NCBI GenBank assembly: GCA_030737835.1
Contig: JAUJYN010000014.1
Span: 1-64,000, forward strand
Length of the DNA: 64,000 nt
From: Acorus gramineus
Taxonomy: Eukaryota; Streptophyta; Magnoliopsida; Acorales; Acoraceae
Reading direction: 5' to 3'
A program made the translations under genes and the position numbers. Numbering within the stretch: the first letter of the stretch is position 1; every line of letters begins with the position of its first letter. The notes under the pieces are model-generated. The model was not told the DNA's origin. It saw only the letters and a program-made list of their open reading frames with translations, and made no database searches. Below, piece by piece: positions 20,604-31,596 of this stretch.

Positions 20604-21690
20604 TTAGCTGAATTCATGGTCCCAACTGGTCGTTTGACTGGACATAAGCCGTTGTGGGTGATCTGGGCAGACTGTCATCTTTGGATTCGGCTCCTGGATG
20701 TACGGTGAATGTGAACATATTATGCAGTACCCAGTTGTCTTCGTTCTTGTATCGGAGGTGTACTCCCCCCAGATGGTTAGTATGTGGCCCATGAATGGTA
20801 GTCGGAGACATTGATGTCTTGGGGAGCAGATGGCCTGGATGCTGTCTAGCCATGGACGCCCTAGCATCAGAGGGTATCTCGTGTCGATGTCAGCTACGAA
20901 GCACTCCATCTCGCAAATCAGGGGACCAATGGCCAGTTCGAATATCCCGGGACCGTAGATGGTCTTTCGGAATGGTTGAAAGCCTGGATAGTGGAGTGTA
21001 CTGGTTGAACAAAGGGGCGACCTCGCCTGGGCATTTCTTGGTAGGTAGAACAAGTCATGATATTCATCCCTGATCCTGGATCGATGAAGATGTTGTTTAG
21101 CGGGATGGCCTGGAGTCGCCCGCGAACATGGAGGGGATATACTCGCAGCCTTTGATCAGGAAGGTCTTTGTCAGTGAAGGAGATGGTCATTGGACGGCAG
21201 GGGCCGTCTACTGTATCAGTGCTTTTGGAGGACCCGTTGTCGTCCGGATGCAGATCATCCGAAGTACACTCCCCTTCTTCGGGTCCTTCGTTCGCTCCTT
21301 CGGGAACCTCTTCGAATGGTTCCTCCTCTTCTTCTTCTCCTGGGTTGTCCAGTCCGCTTTCATCGGACTCTATGTTGATGACTTCAGGCAGGACGGGGAC
21401 TACTTGTTCTTCCTCGCCATATAGTACGGCGAGGTCGTGGTCGTCGAGGTTCAGCTGGAAAGGCTCGTCCTGTCCTTCCTCCTCGGACTCTTCGGATGAA
21501 CTGCCATCGGTAGTATTTTCTGAGCTGCTTGGCTCTGGTGATGGATGTCTCTCCCTCCTAACCATGTTGACAGCGTGGGCTCTGGAAGTGGAGGCTTGGT
21601 CGTGATCTGGCATAGGGTCAGTGAATATGCCAAGTGGCTTGTTTGCTTGGGGATTGCCCGGCTCAGATGGCCTTTGATCATGGCCCAATC
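20604..21690 (-). pseudogene. Acidic linker and first retropepsin domain (PR1), one frameshift
   Basis: On the minus strand an acidic stretch rich in Glu, Asp and Ser (about 21580-21230) precedes YPLHVRGRLQAIPLNNIFID and the active-site region DPGS at 21071-21082 (a form of D-T/S-G). A frameshift at about 20925-20970 moves to the frame with GPGIFELAIGP, YPLMLGRPWLDSIQAI (about 20836-20880) and RHQCLRLPFMGHILTIWG. This is a complete-length retropepsin of the Tat/Athila style (ILGRPWL.). A second copy, PR2, follows about 600 bp downstream. The Pro in DPGS makes activity doubtful. Confidence 0.8.
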
Positions 21691-23285
21691 AAGGCGCCTG
21701 TCATCATTTAAATCATAAACAAAGTCCGAAAGACAATGCATTGTTCTACGGTGTGACCATGCTGTTGATGGTATTGACAGTAACGTGGTGCTGGCCCCGG
21801 GGAGTGAGGGCCTAGCAGCAGGGAGGGAGATACTATTGGTGTCCATCATTACCCTAAAAATCCTCGTTAAGGTTTCTGGGAGGGGTGGGTAAGAGTCCCT
21901 CTTTCCCATCCGTCTTGGGCCATAGGAGGTTGGAGGGGAGACTTCATTGTAGGAGCTTTGTGGCGGCCATCTAGGGGTTAGGTTTTGCGCTCTTGGGGGA
22001 GCGGAATAAGCAGGGGGAGTCCTAGTTTGGCCTTGGCTTTGAATTATGGGCTCTGGACTGGAGGACTTTGGACTACTGGGTTTTGTCTTATCGGCATGGT
22101 GGGTACTGATCGAGGAATGAAGTTTTGATTGGCTTGCCGAGGCGGCACATATCCGGATGAACCGGGCGTGTACTGTCTCGGAGCTGTCCTTGATCAGGAA
22201 CTCGCGCTCCGTTCGGGTAGAGTGCCAAAATTTGTGTGATCCCCTCTACCGTGGGGTGTGCGCCTTTCTCGGCGGTTGTCCAACCCTATGGCTGATAGGT
22301 GGGGACTGGGTTTGGACTGCTGGGGCTGCACAACGGGAAATCCTGTTGTGGCGGTCAATGAGAAGCTGGTACGTGGTACAGTCTCCGTACGAAAGACTCG
22401 TACGGAGCTCTGGACTCAGGCTTTGCAACATCATGTCAATTTCTTGACATTCTGTTAATTGCAGGCCAGTTCGGTGGACGAGGGTGCGCCACCTGGACAC
22501 GTACTGCTCAAATTCCTCCCTAGGCCTCATTCTTTCTACGGTTAGGTCTGAAATAGAGGGGGTCCTAATCCTCTGATAACCGTAGCGGCCTAGAAACTTC
22601 TCGCTTACAGCCGAGAAGTTTGACAAATGATCTACAGGGAGGGTGGAGAACCATTGTAGTGCTTCTCCTTCCAATGATTTTTGGAAGAGGAATACTAGCA
22701 GAGGTTGGTTATCTAGAAACGGTCGGGCGTCTAGATAAAAGGCGGTCAAATGAATGTCTGGGTCTCCACGACCGTTGTACCGGTGAAATTTCAGGATTTT
22801 AAATCCCTCCGGTAGGTGGACTGACGGGATCTGTCTCAGGTTGTGTAGAGACATGTTTTGGGGGTGGAAGGGCCAGTCTCGGAGAGGATTCTCCGGATGG
22901 TTTCATCCAACGTTTCTCCCCTGGGAGGGCTGTTTAGTGGTCCCGGGTTGGAGGTGGCCTGGTAAGGGCTCGGGGCAGAAGTGGTTGGGAATATTGGATT
23001 CGCAGGGGAAGGTGGGGCAAAGGAAAAGAGGCTTGGACTCGGATTTACCGAGAAGCCGGGTGTTGGTAGTGTATTGGGGGTGGGGCAAGCCTTGGGGGTC
23101 TTAACAGGAGTTTCCTGCTTCAAGGTCTTGGCCTGGTGATAGTCGGTGAGGTCATTGAACATGTCCTCGACCGACTGGTATCCTAGGGTAGCCATCCTCT
23201 CCTCTAGGTGGCTGAGGAATTGGGCGGTTTGGTCTCCCTGGTTGTCTTTCTCCTCTACTATTTTCTCATGGGTGTAGGCCTCCAT
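21691..23285 (-). pseudogene. gag: gag of Tat-like element, several frameshifts
   Basis: Minus-strand ATG at 23285 starts MEAYTHEKIVEEKDN, with a Pro/Ser-rich segment (about 23050-22900), a frameshift near 22840, then the gag core: FHRYNGRGDPDIHLTAFYLD, FLFQKSLEGEALQWFSTLP, FLGRYGYQ and REEFEQYVSRW (about 22800-22500). These match the Y.G..DP..HL...F...L.G.A..W...LP pattern of Tat/Ogre gag. Farther on is a CCHC-like knuckle of the Tat form, C..YH..HGHTVEQC, at 21738-21779. At least two frameshifts and a stop near 22245 break the frame. It would have formed the particle shell. Confidence 0.85.
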
Positions 23286-23340
23286 GGTGTGAATATGGAA
23301 AAGCCTAGGTGTGAATGAATGCAGACTTAAAGCAGTAAAT

Positions 23341-23490
23341 AAAGCGGTAAAGGGGTGCGCAGCTGTGTGCGGCTTAAAGCAGTAAAGGGGTGCGCAGCTG
23401 TGTGCGGCTTAAAGCAGTAAAGGGGTGCGCAGCTGTGTGCGGCTTAAAGCAGTAAAGGGGTGCGCAGCTGTGTGCGGCTTAAAGCAGTAA
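23341..23490. repeat. 35-bp tandem repeat in the gag leader of Tat-like element
   Basis: Four copies of a 35-bp unit containing GGGGTGCGCAGCTGTGTGCG (TGCGCAGCTG at 23356, 23391, 23426 and 23461), almost identical to one another. It lies between primer site and gag ATG on the minus strand, so in the transcribed leader. There are no spacers, so it is not a CRISPR array. Confidence 0.95.
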
Positions 23491-23631
23491 AGGATGTTGT
23501 AATGCAAAGTAGAGGAGGGTCAGACTTGAGGGGTGGGAAATCCTAGTTTTCCTAGAGGGGTGATGGCATTCTAGTCAGGTTATTGGAAGGAAGCAGAAGA
23601 GGATTACCTTTTGTTGTCTTTCACGAGGGAG

Positions 23632-23650
23632 GTCCCACCATGATCGCCAG
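23632..23650 (-). other. Probable primer binding site of Tat-like element
   Basis: Minus strand TGGCGATCATGGTGGGACC lies directly downstream of a CA LTR end. It resembles the TGGCGCCGT-type primer sites of Tat elements with a few mismatches. The identity of the tRNA is not certain. Confidence 0.55.
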
Positions 23651-23652
23651 GC

Positions 23653-24853
23653 TGTCGGTATCGAATTTCAGATGGAGGGTTGCGGGGGATGCTCCGGAAA
23701 GCCTTCCTCCCTCTCTTCCTGGTCCTTCGGGGTTCTGCGCGTGTGTGGTTCTTCGGAGGCTCGGTCCGGAGAGCTGCGCCTTGGTGGGCTTGGTCGGATA
23801 GTCTCTCGGAAGGGGTGGTGGGCGGTTTGGCTGTTCGTTCCTTGCTGAGGCGGCCGACGGGTCCTCAAAAGGATTCAGGGGGTTTTTGTGATCGCCAACT
23901 GCTTTTCTCGAAAAGTAGGAAAAGTTGGGGCGGATTTGATCGCCTTCGTTGGGGAGTTTGTGGGGTCTCTGCTCTGAGACACGGGCATGCCGTACACAGA
24001 GGTGAAGACAGGGATCCTCTTCTGCTTCGAAAACTTGACTAAAGGAGAATTAGGACTTAGATGGCTAGGGAAGGGCCAGCAAGTGGGTTTTAGCCGCCTG
24101 GTGTCTGGTTCAACTTGGGCATAACCGGTGTAGGGTTTGATTTGGGTGTTTGGTGGAGGTTAAGTTGGGTTTAACCTGGGTTTTGGAGAGTGGATTTGGA
24201 GAATGATTTGGTGTAGGGAATGGGTTTCTCTCTCACTTTCTCTCTCAAGGGTTTTGAAATGGTGGTGTGGGGGTGGGGGGTATAGGATTGTATGTGTTGT
24301 TGATGATTGGGAATGTGAGTTGTTGTGGATTATTGATGATGGATATGAATGCGTAGAGACCCCCCTATTTATAGTAAAAGAGGTGTAGGGGAGTGTTCAC
24401 TGGACAATAGATCAAAATGGATAATAAGGTGCTTGATTTGACCTCCCATTAGATCTTTGTTCTCTGACAATGTCCAGGTGAGGGGCGGCTACTCTCAAGT
24501 ATCCCCCCCCATCATTACCTGCCAAACGTCCCATCTCTGACAAGCGGTGGCTTGAGTCGGTTACTAAGGTTGAACCGGCTTAGATGGGGCGGCTAAAAGG
24601 GACAGTCCGCTGCAATCATGCTTCCTTTATGTCCCATCCAGGAAAGCGGTTTGAGGTCTATCAGGGGGGCGGCTAGTTGAAACTAGCCGCCTGGTCTTAG
24701 TTGAATGTAGCCACCCTGTCTAGGCTCTTAGAGTTTTCTAAGTGTTGGACTTTAGGGTTTTCGATCTTGGTTTATGAGGGAGTTTTCTATTAGATGTCCA
24801 AATGTCGTAGTTTCCAATATTACTTGAAGTAAATTTCTTTCTTTGGATGGTCA
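23653..24853 (-). mobile_element. 5' LTR of Tat-like element (~1.2 kb)
   Basis: The 3' end (minus) is ...GATACCGACA at 23653, before the primer site. The start near 24853 is inferred from where forward chromovirus pol resumes. It contains a TATA box at 24365-24373 (minus) about 490 bp into the LTR, with a T/C-rich leader after it. GCCGCC/GGCGGC motifs recur in U3 (24040-24120 and 24540-24720). Confidence 0.65.
24365..24373 (-). promoter_or_regulatory. TATA box in Tat-like 5' LTR
   Basis: Minus strand TTTACTATAAATAGGGGGG context, a strong TATAAATA box. The expected transcript start is about 30 bp downstream, near 24335, which leaves a leader of about 1 kb before the gag ATG at 23285. Confidence 0.75.
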
Positions 24854-26409
24854 AAATTAGGGTATCTGCAGCCATGTCAGCTTTTGACGTCATCCTAGGG
24901 ATGAATTTACTCTCAGCTTGCCATGCCAGCATTGACTGTTTTGCGAAAACAGTAGTGTTCCGCATCCCTGGCCGAAGGACCTTTCAGTTTGTCGGCTATC
25001 GAGACAAAGCTCCATTGGGGTTTGTGTCCTCCCTCTGAGCATGGAAGCTACTACAGGGCAGATGCGAGGGTTATTTGGCATATGTATCAACAGTCGATGC
25101 ACTCTTGAAGGCAGGTACCAGTGAGACTCCGATCGTGGCCGAATATCCTGAGGTCTATCCTGATGATCTTCCTGGACTACCGCCGAACCGTGAGATCGAG
25201 TTTGAGATTAATATGGTTCCGGGTACTGAGCCAAGTTCGAAGGCTCCGTGTCAAATGGCTCCTGCCAAACTGCGTGTGCTCAAGGAGCAATTGGAAGAAT
25301 TAATGGAGAAAAGGTTTGCACGTCCAAGTGTGTCTCCTTGGGGAGCCCCTGTGCTGTTCATGAGGAAGAAGGATGGTTCGCTACGTCTTTGTCTTGATTA
25401 CAAGCAACTGAACTAGCGGACAGTGAAGAACAAGTACCCCCTCCCGTGAATTGATGATCTATTTGACCAGCTTTAGGGAGCGTGTGTCTTCTCCAGGATC
25501 GATCTTCGCTCGGGGTACTATCAATCGAAGATCCATGAATCAGATATTCTGAAGACGGCCTTTCAAACCCGCTACGGGCATTATGAGTTTCTAGTGCTAC
25601 CGTTCAGGTTGACGAATACACCAGCAGCCTTCATGGATCTTATGAACCGGGTGTTTAGGCCCTTTCTGGACTCCTTCGTGGTAGTCTTCATTGATGACAT
25701 CCTGGTCTACTCAAGGAGCCATGAGGAGCATGCAGTCCACCTTCGCACTGTCTTGGAGACTTTGGCTCGGCATCAATTGTACGCCAAGTTCCGCAAGTGC
25801 GAGTTCTGGTTGGAATGTGTGGCCTTTTTGGGCCATGTAATTTCTGGTGAGGGCATATCCGTGGACCCGGAGAAGACGCTCGTTGTGGCGAATTGGCGGT
25901 GACCGTCGAACTCACAGAGATTCAGAGTTTCTAGGGATTGGCAGGGTATTACTTGAGATTTGTTGAGGGTTTCTCCAAGATTACTGTTCCCTTGACCCGC
26001 CTTACGCGGAAGGATGTTCGGTTTGAGTGGTCCCCAGCCTGTGAGGAGAGCTTCCTGGAGTTGAAGCGAAGGCTCACATCAGCGCCAGTTCTTACCATTC
26101 CATCTGGGAGTGGTGGCTTTGTAGTCTACTCTGATGCATCACTGTTGGGGTTGGGTTGTGTCCTGATGCAACATGGTAAGGTGGTGGTTTACGCATCACG
26201 TCAGTTGAAGCCCCATGAACTGAATTATCCCACCCACGACTTGGAGCTAGCAGTGATTATCTTCGCAGTGAAGATTTGGAGGCATTATCTATATGGTGAG
26301 CAGTTTGAACTCTTCACAGACCACAAGAGCCTTACATGCGTCAGCGACGTTGGATTGAGTTCCTAAAGGATTATGACTGCGACATTGCTTACCATCCGGG
26401 TAAAGCAAA
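24854..26409 (+). pseudogene. pol: Chromovirus pol part 1: protease end, RT, RNase H
   Basis: The frame gives the protease C-terminal motif AFDVILGMNLLS, then [52 protein letters not shown], the catalytic FIDDILVYS (FIDD at 25687-25698) and [15 protein letters not shown]. RNase H follows with [42 protein letters not shown] and ELFTDHKSL. Three in-frame stops fall close together (25414 TAG, 25447 TGA, 25474 TAG), with a stop and frameshift at about 25902-25935 and a small deletion in RNase H at about 26333 (DHKSL joined to [14 protein letters not shown]). S4 interrupts the frame in YHPGKAN, and it resumes at 30010. It lies downstream of the Tat-like element, which probably inserted in it. Confidence 0.92.
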
Positions 26410-29400
26410 TGTTATGCCTGTGTCATTTGGAGCCATTTTGGTTAAGCCTTGGTCACTTCTGGGTCATTCAGGGCCTTTTTAATTTTTCGATCGGAGCCGC
26501 TAAAATTTTGGCTTTTAGCCACCTGCGGGAGTTAGAGTACTCTGATTGGAAATCTGACTGCATATTATGGGTCCTGGTACCGTTTAGTACTACCCATAAA
26601 AATTTCATCGAATTCCGGTAACGTTTGGAAAAATATGCAATTCCTGGTTTGATTAGTCGAATAGTGTGAGATATTTTGGTGAATGTGGTGACCTTGGGTA
26701 ACCTTACCCCCCTTTGCTTAATGATGAAGCAACCATTTGGCTATTTGAAGTGTTAGTGGGTGAGTTTAGGTTAGGTTCACCCCCTCATTTTTCCATTACA
26801 CTCACCCCCCCCCCCCCCAAGAGTGGAAAAATCTCTCTCTCTCTCTCCCTCTCCCACTCCCTACGTGGACTCCTCTTGGGCTCTCTTTCTCTCTTTCACA
26901 CACATCCCCCATGTGTTTGTGTTAATGCCTCAAAGAGAAGAGAAGGAGAAGGTGAAGGAGGAAGAGAAAGGTTTGTGTAGGTGTTGTTGTTGTTGTTGAT
27001 CCTCCTCTCTCTAGCTCCCTTTACATGTCTTTCCCTCCTCTGTTTTTCAGCCAAGAAGGGCTGGTGAGAGGCTGAAGAGGAGGCGTGGTGGTGGTGGTGG
27101 TTGAGGTGGCCGTGGGCGCGTCGAGAGCCCCGCATCTCCCCCTTTCCCTTTCCCTCTTTTGGTAAGTCCTCTTCCCCTTCTTCTTGATTTTTTGGGCTGT
27201 TGGGATGGTTGGGGAGGTCATGCATGCTAGGTAGATGGGTTAGAGTGTGTGTGAGGGGTTGGGGAGGGTTAAAAAGGGGTTAAGGATGGCTGGGCACGCG
27301 CAGGGGCCTGTCTGCGCACGTGCGCCAGAGGAGCGCTGGCAGGCGCAGGCGGGCGCGCAGGCGCGCGGCGGGCGCACGGGTGCGCGCGGACGCTGGCAGC
27401 TAGTGGGAGGCGCGCAGGACGTGCGCGCGAGTGCGCGTGGGCGTGCGCGAGCGTGCGCGCGCGCGGGGCAGTGCGCCTGGGCGTGTGTCTGGGCGCGCGG
27501 CTGGGTGCCAGTGCGCGTGCGTGCGCGTGCTGGGGCATGCGTGGGGCTGGCCAGGGGCTCGGGTAGGTGCTGGGGCACTTGGGCATGCGTGCGTACGCGC
27601 GTGCTCGCATGCGTGCGAGCCCGTATGCGTGCATGTCTAAGTCTTTGGTAATTCTAGTGATTTCTAAGTGTTAAATTGTGATGTTACTCACCAAATTTGA
27701 TGCCCTTACCTTGCAGATCTCGTCGGATGGGATGCGCGAGGTCCCGGGTTGCGGTGAGTGGTTCGATCCAATCCCCCCCTCTCGGGATGTGCTCGACGCA
27801 CGTAGTCGCGCGTCGCGCATCGATGGGGCCCCCTAGCTATACTACTTGTGTAGATAAGTAGTATGGCCATGCTTAAGCTATAATATGTAGATATCTTGCA
27901 TGCTAGGCTTATATACATGTATTGTATTCATGTATGAATGATTGTGTTGCATGAGCCCCTCTAGTATGGGCAAGTATTTTTGGTAATGGGTATGGACGTA
28001 TAGAATATGGCATGCCTTAGGTAGTATTGTAATACTACTCCCACCATATTAATTGAATATCCAGCATGAATAAGTCTGGGTTAATAACGGGCACCTGCCT
28101 AATATTCCCTTGCGATAAGACTCGAGGGCGTGGTGTAGTTGTTGCGCCCATGCTAATGGGGCAAAGCTATGACCAGCTTCATGAGATGATGATCTCTCTC
28201 GCCCTCTCCCTCTGAACGAACTGAGTAAGTAGATGCGATTTCCTACTCGACTCAGGTTCGTTTGGAATATTGGCATGCACCTGTTAGTGCGCGAGATCGC
28301 GTTTGACCCTTTCTTTTAAGTTGGCGATATCCAACGCATGTTTAAGTTAGGCCTTGTGTGCTTATGTGATTAATGACCATGTATGCATGTTGTATGATTT
28401 ATTATGATGTAAATCCATGTTAGGGAGTGTCCCTATAATTATTAGATGATTGTGCATATGGTTCATGCACATAGCTAGATATAATTCTCCTGGATATATT
28501 TATATGCGCATGTTAAAAACTGATAGGCCTATCTGAAATAGGCGTGGGTATGACCCGCTGTCGGGTTGTACCTTATTAGTTAGAGCGCTAGCGATGTAAT
28601 CGCCCCGTGCATCCGAGCGATGCACTCGTTTGGAATTCAGGAGAATTCATTACCTTATCGGTTTTGTTAAGCCAGTAGTGGGGCATTAGGCTAGGCCTAC
28701 CTGTGCTAGGCGTGTATATGAACCGCTTGTTGGGTTATGTGCCTTGGGATTATTTCTGCGTGAGAGCAGAGGCAACCCCCTTGTGTCCGAGCGACGCAAC
28801 CATGTGGGAGTACAATAGTGTTCGCTCTCTTCGATATGTGATTATCGAGAGTAGTTGATTTCCATGGGTTCGCTTTGTGAACATGGAATGTTTACTCCCA
28901 ATGTCATCCGTGTTGAAGAGACCCGGATTGTAGCTGTCCTCACAGAGGGCTCCCATCCGTAGGTACCACCGATGCATTCGGGGGCATACTGATCGTGGGA
29001 GTGTACTAGGTAGAGGCTACTTGGGAGAGGGCTAACGAATGATATTGCGAGCGTGGAATCGTTCTCCCCTTCGTTGGATCCGATGTAGGAACTTCCGGCG
29101 TTGGAAAAGCTGTCCTGACAGAGGGCTCCCATCCGTAGGTACCACCGAGGCGTTCGGAAGTGTACTGATCGTGGGAGTATACCAGGTAGTGACTACCCGG
29201 GGAAAGGGCTACCGGTGGACCAAGGGTGTAGAGCAGTCTAGGTCTCTTCCAAAAGTCCCAAGAGTGACCCATTCGTTGTTCGTCCGTTCCCATAGTTGTT
29301 GGGTCCGGTTGCGTATCGATGTTCAAAGACATCGTTGGGCAGTTATCCCGATGTAGATGATCCAGTAGTGTTGTGTAGACCAGTAATCCTGGGTCTCCTC

Positions 29401-30004
29401 GACCAACGGTATGGTCTCTCCCCAAAAGTCCCAAGAGTCTCCCTCTGGGAGTGAGGGTGAGGGTGAGGTTGGTCGCGCCGCCGCGTGACCGTGTTATCCA
29501 TGGGTTTTCCACCCATGTTTTCCTTGAAAGGAAATTGCTTTAGTATTGAACTGTTATGGTGATTGGTTTCCAGCCACTCACTGAGCTTGTAGCTCACCCC
29601 TCGCAGACTGTTTCTTTTCAGGGGCAGTGTTGGGCGTGGAGCGGGAGCTTTCCTGTGGCGTGGTCTTATGGGCGTGGAGCATTCTTCCGGCGGGTGGCGA
29701 GTGCGAGGCTGTCAGCAGTCCTAGAGTCAATTTATGTATTGTAAATCGTGCATGTGGCACAGGTTGTATTTTATTTGGTCTAGACTTGGCTCTCACAGGA
29801 CAGTGATTGTGTATTCGAGTCTGTAATAATGTTTTTGGTTTACAGACATTGTTTATATATTATGCTTCTGCTTTTCAATCAATTATCATTATCTTTGCTT
29901 TGCCACCTTGTGTGTTGTTGTGTGAGTGTTTATTGACCTCGGGTATTGATAGCTGATAATTCATTATTGCCACGTCTCAGGGACGGCCGCCCTGGGGCAT
30001 GACA
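26410..30004 (+). mobile_element. S4: solo type-B LTR in pol
   Basis: Begins TGTTATGCCTGTGTCATTTG at 26410 and ends CTGGGGCATGACA at 30004, flanked by GCAAA at 26405-26409 and 30005-30009. The pol frame reads GKAN before and VVVDALSR after, confirming the insertion point. This 3595-bp copy shows the full set of putative splice signals: intron 1 26971-27050, exon 2 27051-27171, intron 2 27172-27716, mini-exon 27717-27753, intron 3 27754-29621. The GC tract is at about 27290-27580. Confidence 0.97.
27577..27821 (+). promoter_or_regulatory. HP2, mini-exon and HP1 in S4 (type B)
   Basis: HP2 27577-27642: about 21 paired positions, ACTTGGGC/GTCTAAGT plus ATGCGTGCGTACG/CGTATGCGTGCAT with G-U wobbles, and an inner hairpin GCTCGCA/TGCGAGC. 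Acceptor TTACCTTGCAG ends 27716; mini-exon 27717-27753 (37 nt); donor GTGAGT at 27754. HP1 27786-27821: outer GATGTG/CGCATC, inner CGACGCACG/CGCGCGTCG with one mismatch, loop TAGT. Confidence 0.55.
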
Positions 30005-30009
30005 GCAAA

Positions 30010-31568
30010 TGTCGTGGTCGATGCTCTCAGCAGGCAACCACTGGGCTTGATTTCACATCTGGTAGTCCGTCGTTGGCGACTATTGGAGGAGGCTGCGAAT
30101 TTGTTGAGCTTTAAGGTGACACGTATTGGCAGTTTGTTGGCTCGACTGGTGGTCCAGCCTGTTCTGTTGGATGAGATCCGCGTGGCGCAAGGGTGGGATC
30201 CTCACTTCCTAGTCATATTAGATGGCGTCACCTGAGGTGAGCGACCGGACTATCATATTGGCGGGGATGGCATCTTGAGATTCAGGGGTAGAGTTTGCAT
30301 TCCTAATGACGCAGAGCTGAAGCAAGAGATCTTAGTTGAGGCTCATCATTCTCGATACATGGTGCATCCTGGTAGCACGAAGATGTATCGGAGCCTCTGT
30401 CATGGTTACTAGTGGCGTGGTATGAAGGCTGATGTTGGAAGTTTCCTCGCTCGTTGCTTGGTGAGCTAGAAGGTGAAGACGGAGCATCAGTGTCCCGCTG
30501 GGAAGCTATAGTCCATTGAGATCCTCAGTGGAAGTGGGAGCACATTACCATGGACTTTGTGTCAGGCTTGCCAAAGTCACGTTCTGGTCGTGATACCATC
30601 TGGGTGATCGTCGATCGACTGATTAAGTCCGCACACTTCCTTCCCATCCGACTCACCGAGTCTCTGGACACCTTAGAACGATTATTTATCTCTGAGATTG
30701 TTCGTCTGCACGGTACCCCTGTCAGTATCATTTCGGATCGAGATATTCACTTTGAGGTTCTGCGTAGCCTTCAGCACGCCTTGGGTACGACCCTGCATTT
30801 CAGTACTACATTCCATCTGTAGACGAACGGCCAATCAGAGAGGACAATCCTGACCCTAGAGGACATGCTGCATGCATGCGTCCTTGATTTTGGGGGTAGT
30901 TGGGAAGGGCATCTTCCGTTGGTGGAGTTTGCCTATAACAACAGCTACCATTCGAGCATTCAGATGGCACCGTATGAGGCTCTCTACGGTCGTAGCTGCA
31001 GATCTCCCTTGTGTTGGGACGAGGTTGGAGAGCGTCAGCTTGAAGGGCCGGAGATTGTCCAACAGACCTTTGAGCAAGTCAGATTGATTCGGGAACGCAT
31101 CCGCACCGCCCAAAGCGGTCAAAAGAGCTATGCTGATCATCGAAGTCGTGACCTCACCTTTGAAGTTGGAGATCATGTGTTTCTGAAGGTGTCCCCACTT
31201 AAGGGCATCTTCCGTTTTGGCGTTCGAGGCAAGCTGAGTCCACGGTTCATCAGCCCATTTTTAGTGCCTGAGCGGATTGGGGAGGTGGCCTTGCCCCCCT
31301 AGCTGTCGCACGCTCATGATGTTTTCCATGTATCCCAGCTGAGGCAGTACGTCCATGATCTATCATTCAACATGAGCCTCTCGTTTTCGAGCTGGATTTG
31401 TCCTTCGTTGAGCAACCTATCGAGATCTTAGATCAGTGTGAGAAGAGGCTTTGCACCAAAACTGTGTCAGTGGTCAAGGTGCGTTGGCAGCATAGATCGG
31501 GTGCTGAGGCCACTTGGGAGCGAGTGGACGTCATGCGTGACACTTATCCTCATCTTTTCCCTTCTTAG
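30010..31568 (+). pseudogene. pol: Chromovirus pol part 2: integrase and chromodomain
   Basis: Continues the frame after S4: VVVDALSRQPLGL, then the HHCC zinc region (EAHHSRYMVHPGSTKMYRSL ... FLARCLV, where the last Cys position reads Ser followed by a stop). The integrase core has MDFVSGLPKSRSGRDTIWVI, SIISDRD and NGQSERTILTLEDM, providing the DDE residues. The GPF-type C-terminal region (VGDHVFLKVSPLKG, GKLSPRFISPF) and the chromodomain (VVKVRWQHRSGAEATWE, YPHLFPS) end at stop 31566-31568. Several stops and a frameshift (after 31302) disable it. Integrase inserts cDNA in the nucleus; the chromodomain reads chromatin marks. Confidence 0.92.
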
Positions 31569-31596
31569 TCGGTAAATTTTGAAGACAAAATTTCCT

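Larger units (their letters stand above)
11866..24853 (-). mobile_element. Tat/Ogre-type Ty3/gypsy element, decayed, reverse
   Basis: On the minus strand, from high to low coordinates: 5' LTR, primer site, tandem-repeat leader, gag, acidic linker, two protease domains, a linker (20169-19906, one 68-residue open frame), a tandem-repeat array, an integrase C-terminus, then a noncoding 3' region (19041-18232 and 12735-11866). RT, RNase H and the integrase core are absent; the repeat array occupies their place. The 3' region is split by S2. A stretch near 11900-12000 weakly resembles the 5' LTR's U3 (both have GGGG-GGCTAGTTGA), so a 3' LTR may start near 12060 and be truncated by the type-B LTR. 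The right boundary with forward pol near 24853 is approximate. Confidence 0.75.

Noticed and set aside
23341..23490. Regular 35-bp repeats resembling a CRISPR array
   Set aside because: Units are directly adjacent with no unique spacers, and the context is a plant retrotransposon leader.
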